Assembly: GCF_900108085.1 (NCBI RefSeq) | Contig: NZ_FNVR01000013.1 | Location: 1-64,000 of the forward strand | Source: Algoriphagus boritolerans DSM 17298 = JCM 18970 | Lineage (GTDB): Bacteria; Bacteroidota; Bacteroidia; Cytophagales; Cyclobacteriaceae | Reading direction: 5' to 3' | Length of the DNA: 64,000 nucleotides | Shown: positions 14,991-23,656 of the stretch, in pieces | Layout of the letters: each line of letters begins with the position of its first letter | Numbering within the stretch: the first letter of the stretch is position 1 | Translations under genes and position numbers: made by a program | The notes under the pieces: model-generated | Seen by the model: only the letters and a program-made list of their open reading frames with translations | Databases searched by the model: none | What the model was told of the DNA's origin: nothing

Positions 14991-16159
14991 CTCCCATCCC
15001 CAGTTTCGTGTATATCCTTTGTGTGCGGAGCAGATTTTTTGGCTGTTTCTGTGGTCAAATTAAGCAATTCGGTGATTTGATCAAGGGGTGAGACCACATT
15101 TTTGTTGGAAACTGCCAACACATGACTGTAAATCTCTGTAGTCTTACTGCTGGAATGGCCCAACAGAACCTGAATCATCCGCAGGTTGGTGCCGTTTTGC
15201 AATAAATGGGTCGCAAAACTGTGCCGCAGCGTATGCACTGTCGCCCAGGGATTTGCTCCGCTTTTCTGTATGGCTGCCCGAAAAATATTCTGAATGCTCT
15301 TCGTGGAATACTGACCTCCCTCCTGCCCCTCAAATAGCCAATAAGATGGCTTGAAGGCCCGATAATAGGCTCTCAGTTCCCCAAGAAGAACAGGTGACAA
15401 AACCGTCTTATGGTCTTTTTTGTTTTTGGAGCCTTTGATAAACAGATAGCCTTCATCGGAATGAATATCCCTGACGCGAAGCCGAATAGCCTCACTGATC
15501 CGAAGTCCCGCACTATAGATGGTCAGCAGGATCGTCCGGTGCTTCAGATTGGAGGTAGCCTGAATTATTCCGGCAATTTCCTCCTTGCTAAGGACATTTG
15601 GTAGCGCTTGGGTTGCTTTCGGCCGCTGGATATCATAGTATTCTCTCGGCTTGCCCAACACGTGCTCGTAATAGGCTTTCACGGCATTAATCAGACTGTT
15701 TTGGGCAGATTCTGAGATTTTATATTTACTGATTTGATGATAGACAAACCCCTCTATCTCCTCTTTGGTAATGGTCGTGAGTTCACGCTGTTCGAAAAAT
15801 CGGAGAAACTTGGCAAACGCAGTCGCGTAATTGCTTATTGTCGAAGGACTGTAGGCCTTCAGCGTGAGTTTTTGACGGAGTTGATCCATTGCCTCCAAAC
15901 TTTTTTCAGCCAAAGTAAAAGTGGGTTGCGAAAGTTGAATTTGTTCACCTTGATCCATCTTCAGTTTTTCACCAAAGAGTGCCTGTACCCGCTTGATATT
16001 TTCAGGGGTATTGACCATGCTCCATAGTTTTTGGGAAGGATGGTAATAACTGGTGTTCAGCTTTTTGAATGCCTCCCGCTCGGATTTAAGCGCATAGGGA
16101 ATAAATACTTTAAATCTTCCTGACTTTGGGGCTGGAATGTACAAAATGACCTGTTCCAT
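14987..16159 (-). CDS. Xer-like tyrosine recombinase with N-terminal extension (cassette integrase)
   Basis: The start was set at ATG 16159 (390 aa); a longer reading would cross the decanucleotide repeats. Residues 1-80 form a beta-rich extension with YYHPSQKLWSMVNTPENI (38-55); 85-180 is the SAM-like core-binding domain; 190-350 is the catalytic domain with Arg 220 (SAGLRISEA), Lys 243-246, His 309 and Arg 312 (HTLRHSF), His 335 (LLGHSS) and nucleophile Tyr 344 (TTEIYSHV). I see no insertion like the IntI-specific helix between the Arg and His-x-x-Arg boxes, so it is closer to XerC/D than to IntI. Its stop is 13 bases from the first cassette core, and it reads toward the array. It most likely excises and inserts the cassettes. 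Confidence 0.85.
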   Translation of the reverse strand: MEQVILYIPAPKSGRFKVFIPYALKSEREAFKKLNTSYYHPSQKLWSMVNTPENIKRVQALFGEKLKMDQGEQIQLSQPTFTLAEKSLEAMDQLRQKLTLKAYSPSTISNYATAFAKFLRFFEQRELTTITKEEIEGFVYHQISKYKISESAQNSLINAVKAYYEHVLGKPREYYDIQRPKATQALPNVLSKEEIAGIIQATSNLKHRTILLTIYSAGLRISEAIRLRVRDIHSDEGYLFIKGSKNKKDHKTVLSPVLLGELRAYYRAFKPSYWLFEGQEGGQYSTKSIQNIFRAAIQKSGANPWATVHTLRHSFATHLLQNGTNLRMIQVLLGHSSSKTTEIYSHVLAVSNKNVVSPLDQITELLNLTTETAKKSAPHTKDIHETGDGS

Positions 16160-16206
16160 ATTCTTTTTTTCAAAAAATATAGAATGCGCAATCCAAATAA
16201 GTCGGT

Positions 16207-16266
16207 TGTTAACCGTTTGTAGTCGTTTGTTGTCGTTTGTTGTCGTTTGTTGTCGTTTGTTGTCGG
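16207..16266 (-). repeat. Decanucleotide tandem repeats upstream of the recombinase
   Basis: About four and a half copies of TGTCGTTTGT in tandem (plus-strand reading), ending in TGTCGG. A related stretch, TTGTCGTTTG then TTTTGTTTGTTGTCGG, occurs at 14928-14952 in the leader of cassette C1, so similar sequence flanks the recombinase on both sides. It may be a regulatory array, accessory protein-binding sites, or slippage-prone DNA. Confidence 0.7.
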
Positions 16267-16286
16267 AAAAGCTCCCCTCTACCCAC

Positions 16287-16316
16287 AAAAAAACCGGAGC
16301 TATTCACTCCGGTTTC
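16287..16316 (-). terminator. Terminator of the cytochrome/DUF1080 operon
   Basis: AAACCGGAG (16291-16299) and CTCCGGTTT (16308-16316) form a 9-bp stem, followed on the minus strand by a T run. It lies directly after the stop of the gene at 16323-18248 and separates it from the cassette recombinase. Confidence 0.85.
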
Positions 16317-16322
16317 ACTTTT

Positions 16323-18248
16323 TTACTTCAATGAATTAATCCATCGCGCAATTTTCAGCGCTTCTTCTCTTGGCACCTGAGGCATCGGTGGCATCGGTGT
16401 CGCATAATCCGGCCAGTTTTCCGGCTTGGGATTGTAGATCAACTCCACGATTTTCTCAGGAGTATAGTTCCGCTTTGCCACCTCGGTATAAGCTGGGCCT
16501 ACCTGCTTTTTGTCTTTCTGATGACAGGCGGTGCAGGTGTTTTTGGCCAGCAAAGTCTTTATTTCAGTTTCTGTAGGGATTGCAGGTGCAGCAGGTTTGG
16601 CTGGAGTAGCTGCTGCTTTAGGGGCTGAAACCGATTTAGGCACCGGAGCTGTTGCCACTACCGGCCTAGGCTTGATCACCATTTTGTCCCCTGAAGGAAT
16701 CTCATTCAGGGTATAGTAGGCATCCATGTGCACCAACTCATGCGAGTTCACCGCTTCCCTAATTCCCGGAAGGCTGATTCTGTGAATATGATATTGCTGG
16801 GGATCATCGATGGCAATTCTGACTTTTCTACCGTCTTCGGAAACTTCCACTCCCAAAATCTCATGCTCCATGGATTTCACCGGAGGACTTCCGTATACCG
16901 GGAAGTACTTGTAAGTGAAACTGGAAATCAGGTAAGAAGTCAGATCCTCCGCCGACTTCTTGTCCACCGGCTTGGTAAATTCAATCTCAAAACCATCCGG
17001 CTTTGCCTTCACCGTACGCATTTCAAAAGGAGCCTCTCTGTTCCAAACCAGGCGCTGCAAGCCTTCATTGGCATCCCCTGCAGAACCCCAGCCCCGGTTG
17101 GTTTCTCCCACAAAGAGGGATTGATCTTCTGCGAAAACCATTCTCAGGACTCCCGATTGGAAGCCGCTTCTAAAATCAATCGAAGCCCCCTGATAGACGC
17201 CGTTTACCTGCTCCAGCATGATCCGCATGATCTTACTTTGCCCCTGATCTCCCACCAGAATCTGTCCTCCAAAAGGCCCCCAGTAATTCTCAGGTATCAC
17301 AATCGGCTCGGAATTGGAAATGCCATGAATACCGTGAGGTAACCAAACTGCGGGAAGCTTAATCGCGGGCAAGGATTTCTTGGCTTCTGCCAACGTGATA
17401 AATGACCCATTGACCTCATTTTCAGGCTTGATAAACCGGCCGTTGGCATCCTTTTTTTTCATTGGATCCACGACTGCATCAAACTGGGCTGTGGTCATTT
17501 TTATCGGAGAATTTTCCAATTCTGACCAACGCAGTCCTGCCGGATGTCCGGAGAAATCACCTTTTTCCAAATGCCACAATCCACCCGAGCCCATGTAATC
17601 CCCTTGATTTTCGGTGTAAAACACCTCCCCGTTCAAGATTCCCGGGCCGGCAGGGGATCGCATACCGGTGGCGTAGGGTTCTATTTTTCCATCAGGATAA
17701 ATCTTCAGGGTCCAACCTCTGTAGGGAACCCTACTCTCTCCTCTCCACCATTCCTGATCGCCAAAGGCCACATTGGTAGTGACAATAAATGCTCCGTCAG
17801 GAGTGATTTTAGGACCGAAGCTATACTCATGGTAGTGGGCCGAAAGTGGCCAACTCGCGATGGTTTCGTACCAGTCTGCCTTGCCATCTGAATTCAAATC
17901 GGTCAATTTGGTCAGTTCCCCCCGCTGCACCATGTAGAGCGAACCTTCATGATGGGCCAATCCGAGGATTTCATGCAGACCGGAAGCAAACTTCCGGAAA
18001 TAGGGTCGCTGAGCGGTGGGATTTTCCACGATAAACACATCTCCCCGCCGGGTGGCTACGCCGAGGTTTCCATTGGGAAGCATGGTCAATCCGCCCACCT
18101 CGAGAAGGGTGCCTTCGGGAGCGGGTACTTTAAGGATTTTGAAAAAGTCCTCTTCTTTGGGTGACTCCTGCGCAATCAACGAAAGACTCATCCCCAGCGC
18201 AACTGCACTCAGGGCCAATGATTTTAAGTTAAAATTCAATCGAAACAT
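16323..18248 (-). CDS. Secreted beta-propeller protein with C-terminal cytochrome c domain (641 aa)
   Basis: A signal peptide (about residues 1-26, LALSAVALGMSLSLIAQ) is followed by a propeller-like region of about 430 residues resembling PQQ-dependent dehydrogenase-type or PVC-type sugar oxidoreductase folds (GGLTMLPNGNLGVATRRGD, LPHGIHGISN). A Pro/Ala linker at about 525-555 leads to a c-type cytochrome domain with the haem motif CTACH (572-576) and a Met-rich segment (TPMPPMPQVP) that should supply the axial Met. It lies 20 bases after the DUF1080 gene in one operon. The likely role is periplasmic oxidation or handling of a sugar-type substrate; the exact reaction is not known. Confidence 0.75.
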   Translation of the reverse strand: MFRLNFNLKSLALSAVALGMSLSLIAQESPKEEDFFKILKVPAPEGTLLEVGGLTMLPNGNLGVATRRGDVFIVENPTAQRPYFRKFASGLHEILGLAHHEGSLYMVQRGELTKLTDLNSDGKADWYETIASWPLSAHYHEYSFGPKITPDGAFIVTTNVAFGDQEWWRGESRVPYRGWTLKIYPDGKIEPYATGMRSPAGPGILNGEVFYTENQGDYMGSGGLWHLEKGDFSGHPAGLRWSELENSPIKMTTAQFDAVVDPMKKKDANGRFIKPENEVNGSFITLAEAKKSLPAIKLPAVWLPHGIHGISNSEPIVIPENYWGPFGGQILVGDQGQSKIMRIMLEQVNGVYQGASIDFRSGFQSGVLRMVFAEDQSLFVGETNRGWGSAGDANEGLQRLVWNREAPFEMRTVKAKPDGFEIEFTKPVDKKSAEDLTSYLISSFTYKYFPVYGSPPVKSMEHEILGVEVSEDGRKVRIAIDDPQQYHIHRISLPGIREAVNSHELVHMDAYYTLNEIPSGDKMVIKPRPVVATAPVPKSVSAPKAAATPAKPAAPAIPTETEIKTLLAKNTCTACHQKDKKQVGPAYTEVAKRNYTPEKIVELIYNPKPENWPDYATPMPPMPQVPREEALKIARWINSLK

Positions 18249-18268
18249 AGCTTTTCTTTTCTTCAGAT

Positions 18269-20053
18269 TTAAAACAGCAGGTTGTAACTCAAACTCGTCG
18301 TGACAGGCAGAAAAATACCATCTTTACCCACTTCCGGCTTTTGATCCGCACGTTCCACCTTTAGGTAAAGCCCGGAATCCTCAATCCAATACAGGTCATC
18401 AGCAATGGCAGTCAGCACTTTTCCCGGAGCCACCCGAATTTTCATCGGAGTGGAATTTCCCGAAAGCTCAATCTTGCGGGCTATGCCTTTCCCATCTGCG
18501 AGGACTTGGATTTGATCAGTCAGGCTCTGTCCGTCTACAGATTGGGAAGAAAACTTCACCGCTCCATCGCCTAAAATCTGATAGCCTTTTGCCTGCCATT
18601 CTGCTGACATGGCACTTCTATCTGCATTTAAAAGCAAGGCGGTTCCTAGACTCAATTCGGTAACAGCGCCTAGGGGCCTGGAAACCCCGTTTCCGCGGTT
18701 ATTCCACATCGGTGTCGCATCCAAAAACCCCCCTCTCCAAACCCGAAGCAGTTGATTGGAATTCAAATCATAGGAAAAATGCGTACCGGACTGGGACGAA
18801 ACAGAAATTCCATGCGAAATTTTGGAACGGTCAGGTAACTCGATGAAGGACCGCAGTACCGGTGTTTCACGGGTATCTACCAGAATCGGATCCGTAGCCC
18901 ACACTTCCATGCCGGCCGGCGAAGTATAGGTCTTTGGCCACATGGCTTCTGATTCAGCAGCCAAATAAAATCCCTGAGCCGTCCAGTCGGTGGGTTTGGA
19001 AACCCAAATCACAAATGGAACTTCGCCCGCCGGAAGGGATTTTTCAGCGACGATCATGCCCTGCCTGAGCTGAAGCGCTTCGGTGGCATTTCCAATTTGT
19101 AGGAGGCCCAACCCATTGCTCGGCACGGACATTCTGAAAGTATAGTTTCCTGCTTTTTTCACAGCGATCGTTCCTTCAAATTTGCTCAGAGAAGAGCTCG
19201 TCAATCCGGCAACAAACTCATCAAATGAGGTGATTTTACCCACAGAGGAGGCTTTCAGGTTGTTTTCAGCCGGCAATTCGGTAAACGAACCCGGAAAGAC
19301 CTGATAGGAAATGTTGTTGAATTCAGGTGCGGGAGTATCAAAAGGCTTCACCTCCAGGGATCGGATCGCAATCGGCCCGTGATCTCCCTGAATCCGAATC
19401 GGGCCCTCGGCCACTTCTCCACCTGCCAATGCCCCGCGTGTAGGACCAAAAAGCTCCACATCTTCATGGATCGTCACGCCATTCAGGATTACGGATACAA
19501 TCCGGGCATTTTCGATTTTTTCACCGGTAGCATTGAATCGGGGTGCCTTAAATTGGATTTTCAACGTTTGCCAAACTCCCGGAGCTTTGCTGGCATTTTG
19601 ACGGGGAGCATAGCCTTGATAGCCTTTTTGTCCATCAGGCTTGCTTTCGTCCCAGCGCTCGTAGATACCACCGTTATCACCGGCTTTGACTTCAGTTTTA
19701 GCCCAGCTGTCCAGCAGTTGAATTTCATATTGTCCCTGAAGGTAAAGACCGGAATTGGATCCCGGAGCCATCATGTAGACGAGGGTGATTTCCGCGTCTC
19801 CGAACTTTTCCGTGGTAATGATATCTGTTCCGGGTTTCTTCTTGGTCGGAGCGTTGAGAATAAGGGTACCTTTTCCTTCGGAGAAAAGAACCGGGTCGGA
19901 CTGCATGGGATCAGCCCAGACCTTGGCGACTTCCGACCAACTTCCGCCCGGATTTTCGAAAGCGGAAAGTTGGAGTTTGGTTTGCGCCTGGACAGAAACG
20001 GCCGAAAAGATCAAGGCCATCCCCAGCCCAATCGTTTTTTGGTTTGAGAGCAT
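18269..20053 (-). CDS. Secreted DUF1080 (3-keto-disaccharide hydrolase-like) protein, 594 aa
   Basis: A signal peptide (1-23) precedes a DUF1080 concanavalin-like domain (about 30-240) with the usual NSGLYLQGQYEIQLLDSW, GGIYERWDESKPDG and the N-terminal GGSWSEVAKVWADP. A PA14-like segment follows (around 265-365), then a C-terminal beta-rich part shared with secreted dehydrogenase-associated proteins. DUF1080 proteins act on 3-keto-glycosides or bind sugars. It heads the two-gene operon with the cytochrome propeller protein, consistent with an oxidative sugar-degradation pair. Confidence 0.75.
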   Translation of the reverse strand: MLSNQKTIGLGMALIFSAVSVQAQTKLQLSAFENPGGSWSEVAKVWADPMQSDPVLFSEGKGTLILNAPTKKKPGTDIITTEKFGDAEITLVYMMAPGSNSGLYLQGQYEIQLLDSWAKTEVKAGDNGGIYERWDESKPDGQKGYQGYAPRQNASKAPGVWQTLKIQFKAPRFNATGEKIENARIVSVILNGVTIHEDVELFGPTRGALAGGEVAEGPIRIQGDHGPIAIRSLEVKPFDTPAPEFNNISYQVFPGSFTELPAENNLKASSVGKITSFDEFVAGLTSSSLSKFEGTIAVKKAGNYTFRMSVPSNGLGLLQIGNATEALQLRQGMIVAEKSLPAGEVPFVIWVSKPTDWTAQGFYLAAESEAMWPKTYTSPAGMEVWATDPILVDTRETPVLRSFIELPDRSKISHGISVSSQSGTHFSYDLNSNQLLRVWRGGFLDATPMWNNRGNGVSRPLGAVTELSLGTALLLNADRSAMSAEWQAKGYQILGDGAVKFSSQSVDGQSLTDQIQVLADGKGIARKIELSGNSTPMKIRVAPGKVLTAIADDLYWIEDSGLYLKVERADQKPEVGKDGIFLPVTTSLSYNLLF

Positions 20054-20615
20054 AAAATATATTTGAGGTAATTTAGGGTTGAAAATAACGCTGAAACCTT
20101 AGAGCAGCAAATCAAAGGATCAATTATCAAACTCCATGATCAATCTGATTATCCGCAATCCTGCCAGTAATTAAGAATTATGCTTTAGAAGTTGCGGCTA
20201 ATCGTCCACAGACGACGGTCGACGGTCCACAGCATGTTCTAAGGAACTTCAAACGATAGTTAATAGGGTTACTGGTAAGAAAGCGGATATACATAATGAT
20301 CAATTATCAAACTCAAGGATCAATGATCAAACTCAATTTTCAATATGTGTATCCGCAAAGATGCACGTTGAAAGAATTTTGGTTTAAACCGGGCGGATAC
20401 ACGTCCACAGACGACGGTCCACTGTCAACAGTAATGTTAAACTAGTGATCTAGCCATTCTTTATTTGGCTACGTGCAGCTATCCGAACACACATAATTTT
20501 CTATGACCAAATTCAATTTTCAATGATCAAAATGAAAGTTTTTTTTGTAATGACAACCAATTTAAACCTTGCTTATCAGCTCTTGTTTCCAATATTTAAA
20601 ATCTTGCTTCTCCAT
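20054..20615. other. Intergenic region with dispersed short repeats
   Basis: I see no gene here. It contains direct repeats of CGTCCACAGACGACGGTC (20203-20220 and 20402-20419), three versions of GATCAATTATCAAACTC (about 20117, 20297, 20317), and inverted TATCCGC / GCGGATA ends. The GATTATCCGCAAT at about 20147 recurs in the next long spacer near 26490. It is typical chromosomal filler of this lineage, and probably holds the promoter of the DUF1080 operon at its left edge. Confidence 0.6.
20347..20402. repeat. Mini inverted-repeat element, 10-bp perfect ends
   Basis: A 56-bp segment bounded by GTGTATCCGC (20347-20356) and its exact complement GCGGATACAC (20393-20402). Related ends (TATCCGC and GCGGATA) bound segments of about 130 bp nearby and at about 26490-26620. 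It has no coding capacity. Confidence 0.55.
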
Positions 20616-21104
20616 TCAAAGCTTCCGATACATGACCAAAACATTGATCAGGCCCAACTCGGGATGGATAAACGCTTCCGGCACTTCGCCCACGATTTCA
20701 AATCCGAGTTTGGACCAAAGACTGATGGCTGCTGAGTTACTTTTGACCACAAAATTGAATTGCATAGCCTTAAATCCCAATCGTTTGGCTTCCTCAAAAG
20801 AATATTCCGCCATCTTCTGGCCTATTCCCTTCCCTCTTGCATTTGGAGAAACCATATAGCCTGCATTGACTACATGAGAACCCCGATCCGGTTGGTTTGC
20901 TTTCAGGAAAAAGGTGCCTACAATTTCCCCTTTCGATTCTGCCACATAAGTAGCTTTTTCCGCAGCCAACCAAAACGTCATTATTTTTTCTTTGGAAGAA
21001 TCGGGTGAAAATACATAGGTCTTTCCCTCCCGGATGATCGGTTCGATGATTTCCCAAAGCGATTCCGAATCAGAATCCACTGCCTTTCTGATGTTTATTT
21101 CCAT
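20616..21104 (-). CDS. GNAT family N-acetyltransferase (162 aa)
   Basis: Full-length GNAT fold. The acetyl-CoA loop is VSPNARGKGIGQKMAEYS (about 85-102, the R/Q-x-x-G-x-G/A motif), followed by LGFKAMQFNFVVKSNSAAISLWSKLGFEIVG, the usual motif B with Asn and Trp. The substrate is unknown. It is a single gene, divergent from the EamA transporter. Confidence 0.85.
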   Translation of the reverse strand: MEINIRKAVDSDSESLWEIIEPIIREGKTYVFSPDSSKEKIMTFWLAAEKATYVAESKGEIVGTFFLKANQPDRGSHVVNAGYMVSPNARGKGIGQKMAEYSFEEAKRLGFKAMQFNFVVKSNSAAISLWSKLGFEIVGEVPEAFIHPELGLINVLVMYRKL

Positions 21105-21222
21105 TATCCTGAAGATTGAATTCGCTTGAGCCAGTCAAGAAAAGTTGAATCCACACAAAAACCAAAATTGAAATCTGAAAATTGACAATATCTTCGCAAA
21201 ACGATTGAGCCTCCAACCTTTC

Positions 21223-22167
21223 ATGTCCATACCTACCAAATACCAAAAAGTCCCGGGCCTGATCATGGCCATTGGTTCTGCTGTTTTTTGGGGGATTTCC
21301 GGGACTTGCGCACAATATCTTTTTGAACAGAAAGGACTGGACCCCGGCTGGTTGGTATGTTGGAGAATGTTGCTTGCGGGACTGATTTTGGTGCTTTTTT
21401 CCATGAGCGAAAAAAATTCAGACACCTTCCGAATCTGGAAAAAACCCTTGGACGTAGTCAAACTCCTCCTGTTCAGTATATTGGGAATGGTGGCTGTCCA
21501 GTTTACTTATTTCTACAGCATTTCGCTCTCTAATGCCGCCACAGCCACGGTTTTGCAGTATATCGGTCCTTTGCTTGTAGTGGGATTTTATGCCATCAAG
21601 CACAGAAGATGGCCGATTCTCGCGGAATACGCATCCTTGGCCCTGGCTCTGGTGGGCACATTCCTACTCGTGACTCACGGGTCATTTGACACCTTGGTTA
21701 TATCCGAAGCCGCCCTATTTTGGGGATTTTTGTCCGCGCTGGCTTTGGCATTTTACACCATTCAGCCAGTGGGACTGCTCCGAACCTATTCTCCGTCGAC
21801 AATTACAGGTTGGGGAATGTTGCTGGGTGGGATTGCCTTTAGCCCATTTACAGCCCCTTGGGAGATGCAGGGGATTTGGGATCTGGAAGCAGGACTTGCT
21901 TTTGCCTACATCATTCTTTTTGGAAGTGTGTTGGCATTTTACTTTTTTCTCAAGTCTGTGACCATCATTGGCGCGACGACAGCAAGTCTGCTCTGCAGCG
22001 TCGAACCCCTGGCAGCGGCCGGCGTAGCGGTAGTTTGGCTGGGCATCTACTTTGGGCCGATGGACTGGTTGGGGACTTTTTTTATCCTGCTGACGATCGT
22101 TTTGTTGACTTTGAGCACCAAAGGAAAGGATTCCCAATCAGAACTTTCCGTAAAAGAGTCCTCCTGA
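21223..22167 (+). CDS. EamA family transporter (DMT superfamily)
   Basis: The start is ATG 21223 rather than the TTG six codons earlier. About 314 residues with ten hydrophobic spans arranged as two EamA repeats (about 8-140 and 155-300). The first repeat has SAVFWGISGTCAQYLF and the second ALFWGFLSALALAFYTI and GSVLAFYFFLKSVTIIGAT. It resembles RhaT/YdcZ-type inner-membrane exporters of metabolites; the substrate cannot be told. It converges with the phosphoesterase gene, stop to stop within four bases. Confidence 0.85.
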   Translation: MSIPTKYQKVPGLIMAIGSAVFWGISGTCAQYLFEQKGLDPGWLVCWRMLLAGLILVLFSMSEKNSDTFRIWKKPLDVVKLLLFSILGMVAVQFTYFYSISLSNAATATVLQYIGPLLVVGFYAIKHRRWPILAEYASLALALVGTFLLVTHGSFDTLVISEAALFWGFLSALALAFYTIQPVGLLRTYSPSTITGWGMLLGGIAFSPFTAPWEMQGIWDLEAGLAFAYIILFGSVLAFYFFLKSVTIIGATTASLLCSVEPLAAAGVAVVWLGIYFGPMDWLGTFFILLTIVLLTLSTKGKDSQSELSVKESS

Positions 22168-22170
22168 AAA

Positions 22171-23139
22171 TTAGATTTTTCGCTTGCTGATTTGCGGCTG
22201 AAGGTAAATCTTCTGCTCGCTTTCACTCAGAATAGCATATCCTAATTCAAGTGGAGAAGGTCCAATCCACTCGGTTTTTCTTCCGTGGATTGAAATTTTC
22301 CTGGATTTGGGATCCACGGTTAGCAGAGCAAAGAGCGGGTCCAAATAGGGACAAGTGAATTTTAGCGAGGGGTGATTTTCATGGATCTCGGGGGATAGAC
22401 TTTCGTGTTCCAGTTTTTCTCCCACCCAATAGTAAGAGGCGGAGTTGATGTGGACATAATTCACTCCTCCCACTTCGATATGCTGATCCACGTGTGCATG
22501 TCCATTGATTGCCAGGAGTATTTTGGAAGAAAAGCGGCTTAAGATGGACTGAATCTCTTCGGAATTGACAATGGGATAAATACCGGCAATCGGCTGATGG
22601 GATACAATCAAAACCGGTTTTTCAGCCATTTCAAGCTCATTAATCAACCAGGATTGCTGCCTGGGACCGATGAACGAATCATAGATACCCTGTTTGGTGG
22701 GTCCTCCCGGATCATTCCCATCCAAAACGATTAATTTGATCGTATCGAGATCTGAAGAATAATAAAAGGCGGGCATTCCAAGTGCTTTCGCCACAGAATC
22801 TTTGGAATATCCCTCATCCATGTCGTGATTGCCCAACACATGAAAGACTCTGGGATGCGCAGCATGGAACGATTGGATGATTGCCCCATTTTCCGGCTTT
22901 GGAATTACAAAATCACCCATTTGAATCAAGGCATTGGGTTTTTCATTTTGCATGGCTTCCAAAAACACGCCAAGTCTGGCCTTGCCATCGTGAATGATGT
23001 CCAGGTGTAAGTCTGAGATCAGGCCGAGCTTCACCTGATCCTGATTCGGAAAGAGCCTAAAAACCGAATCGGGCAGGACTAAGCTAAAAATGGAAAAGGT
23101 GCTCGTACGAAGGAAATTTCTTCTTGTTGAATCAAACAT
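22171..23139 (-). CDS. Exported calcineurin-like metallophosphoesterase (322 aa)
   Basis: It begins with a Tat-like signal (TRRNFLRTSTFSIF). Metal-binding motifs are in family order: GLISDLHLD (about 38-46), MGDFV (75-79), LGNHDMDEG (97-105), VSHQPIAG (about 180) and NGHAHVDQ (about 211). This is the complete set for a two-metal phosphoesterase of the 3',5'-cAMP phosphodiesterase/purple-phosphatase superfamily. The exact substrate is not evident. Confidence 0.85.
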   Translation of the reverse strand: MFDSTRRNFLRTSTFSIFSLVLPDSVFRLFPNQDQVKLGLISDLHLDIIHDGKARLGVFLEAMQNEKPNALIQMGDFVIPKPENGAIIQSFHAAHPRVFHVLGNHDMDEGYSKDSVAKALGMPAFYYSSDLDTIKLIVLDGNDPGGPTKQGIYDSFIGPRQQSWLINELEMAEKPVLIVSHQPIAGIYPIVNSEEIQSILSRFSSKILLAINGHAHVDQHIEVGGVNYVHINSASYYWVGEKLEHESLSPEIHENHPSLKFTCPYLDPLFALLTVDPKSRKISIHGRKTEWIGPSPLELGYAILSESEQKIYLQPQISKRKI

Positions 23140-23150
23140 TTAGTAAAAAA

Positions 23151-23567
23151 TCAATCGGTCAGCGTACTGCAAAATCGCTCAAAAACCTGAATAAATTCAA
23201 GGTATTGATCTGATTCTGATGGCTTTACTATGTAACAACTCGCCTGCTCCTGGTAGCTGGTCAGAATGTCATCCTGAGTGGATGATGTGGTAAGCATGAT
23301 CACAGGAATCTCTCTGGTGGAGGGATTAGCCTTGATTTCCTGAAGTACTTCGTGACCGGACTTAAGTGGCAGATTGATGTCCAACAAGACCAAATCAGGC
23401 CTTGTACTATTTTGAAAATTTCCCCTCTGAAACAAAAAGTCTACCCCTTCTTTGCCATTGGTTGCGACCTCTATGTCGACAACAAATTTGCTTTCTTTAA
23501 GCGCCTCTGTAGTCAACAATATATCCCCCGGATTATCCTCAATCATCAAAACTTTAAACCGCTTCAT
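23151..23567 (-). CDS. Single-domain response regulator, Rcp1-like (138 aa)
   Basis: The start is ATG 23567. Receiver domain only: the acidic pocket is in VLMIEDNPGDILL, the phospho-acceptor Asp in PDLVLLDINLPLKSG, the Thr/Ser in VIMLTTSSTQ and the Lys in YIVKPSESDQ. The EDNPGD and LNLP-type motifs are typical of receivers paired with phytochrome-like or hybrid kinases. It lies close to the LytTR regulator and a divergent PAS kinase, one of which may be its partner. Confidence 0.85.
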   Translation of the reverse strand: MKRFKVLMIEDNPGDILLTTEALKESKFVVDIEVATNGKEGVDFLFQRGNFQNSTRPDLVLLDINLPLKSGHEVLQEIKANPSTREIPVIMLTTSSTQDDILTSYQEQASCYIVKPSESDQYLEFIQVFERFCSTLTD

Positions 23568-23656
23568 AGGAATCAATTTGGACTATTAATTAATTTAAGA
23601 AAGGACAAATCCTGATTTCGCTCATCGAATTTCGGACTTCATCTTTTCGAATGCAA

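Larger units (their letters stand above)
278..16159 (-). mobile_element. Integron-like gene-cassette array with Xer-like recombinase
   Basis: Minus-strand array of one tyrosine recombinase (14987-16159) and eight cassettes: C1 14009-14974, C2 13258-13890, C3 9276-13139, C4 8281-9155, C5 7119-8162, C6 5445-6998, C7 1206-5326, C8 329-1085. All payload genes run away from the recombinase and each is followed by an attC-like site. In every cassette the first 8 to 14 bases after the core GTT equal the reverse complement of the last bases before the distal AAC. For example C5 begins GTTAGCGGTC and ends with GACCGCTAAC-type symmetry, and C1 uses GTTATGTGT at both ends. This is the signature of circularisable integron cassettes. 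Unlike a classical integron, the recombinase reads into the array and the insertion junction is at its 3' end. Confidence 0.85.

Noticed and set aside
14987..16159. Classical IntI integrase
   Set aside because: I see no IntI-specific insertion between the catalytic Arg and HxxR boxes, and orientation and junction position are different. It may be distantly related; a phylogeny is needed.
16207..16266. CRISPR array
   Set aside because: Repeats are 10 bp without spacers, and no cas genes are nearby.
14987..16288. Longer recombinase reading starting at 16288
   Set aside because: The extra 43 residues are translated decanucleotide repeats, and MEQVILYIP at 16159 begins the folded part.
16728..17342. 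204-aa plus-strand open frame
   Set aside because: Antisense to the cytochrome c propeller gene; shadow of its codon pattern.
19379..20047. 222-aa plus-strand open frame
   Set aside because: Wholly antisense to the DUF1080 gene, which has clear signal peptide and domain motifs.
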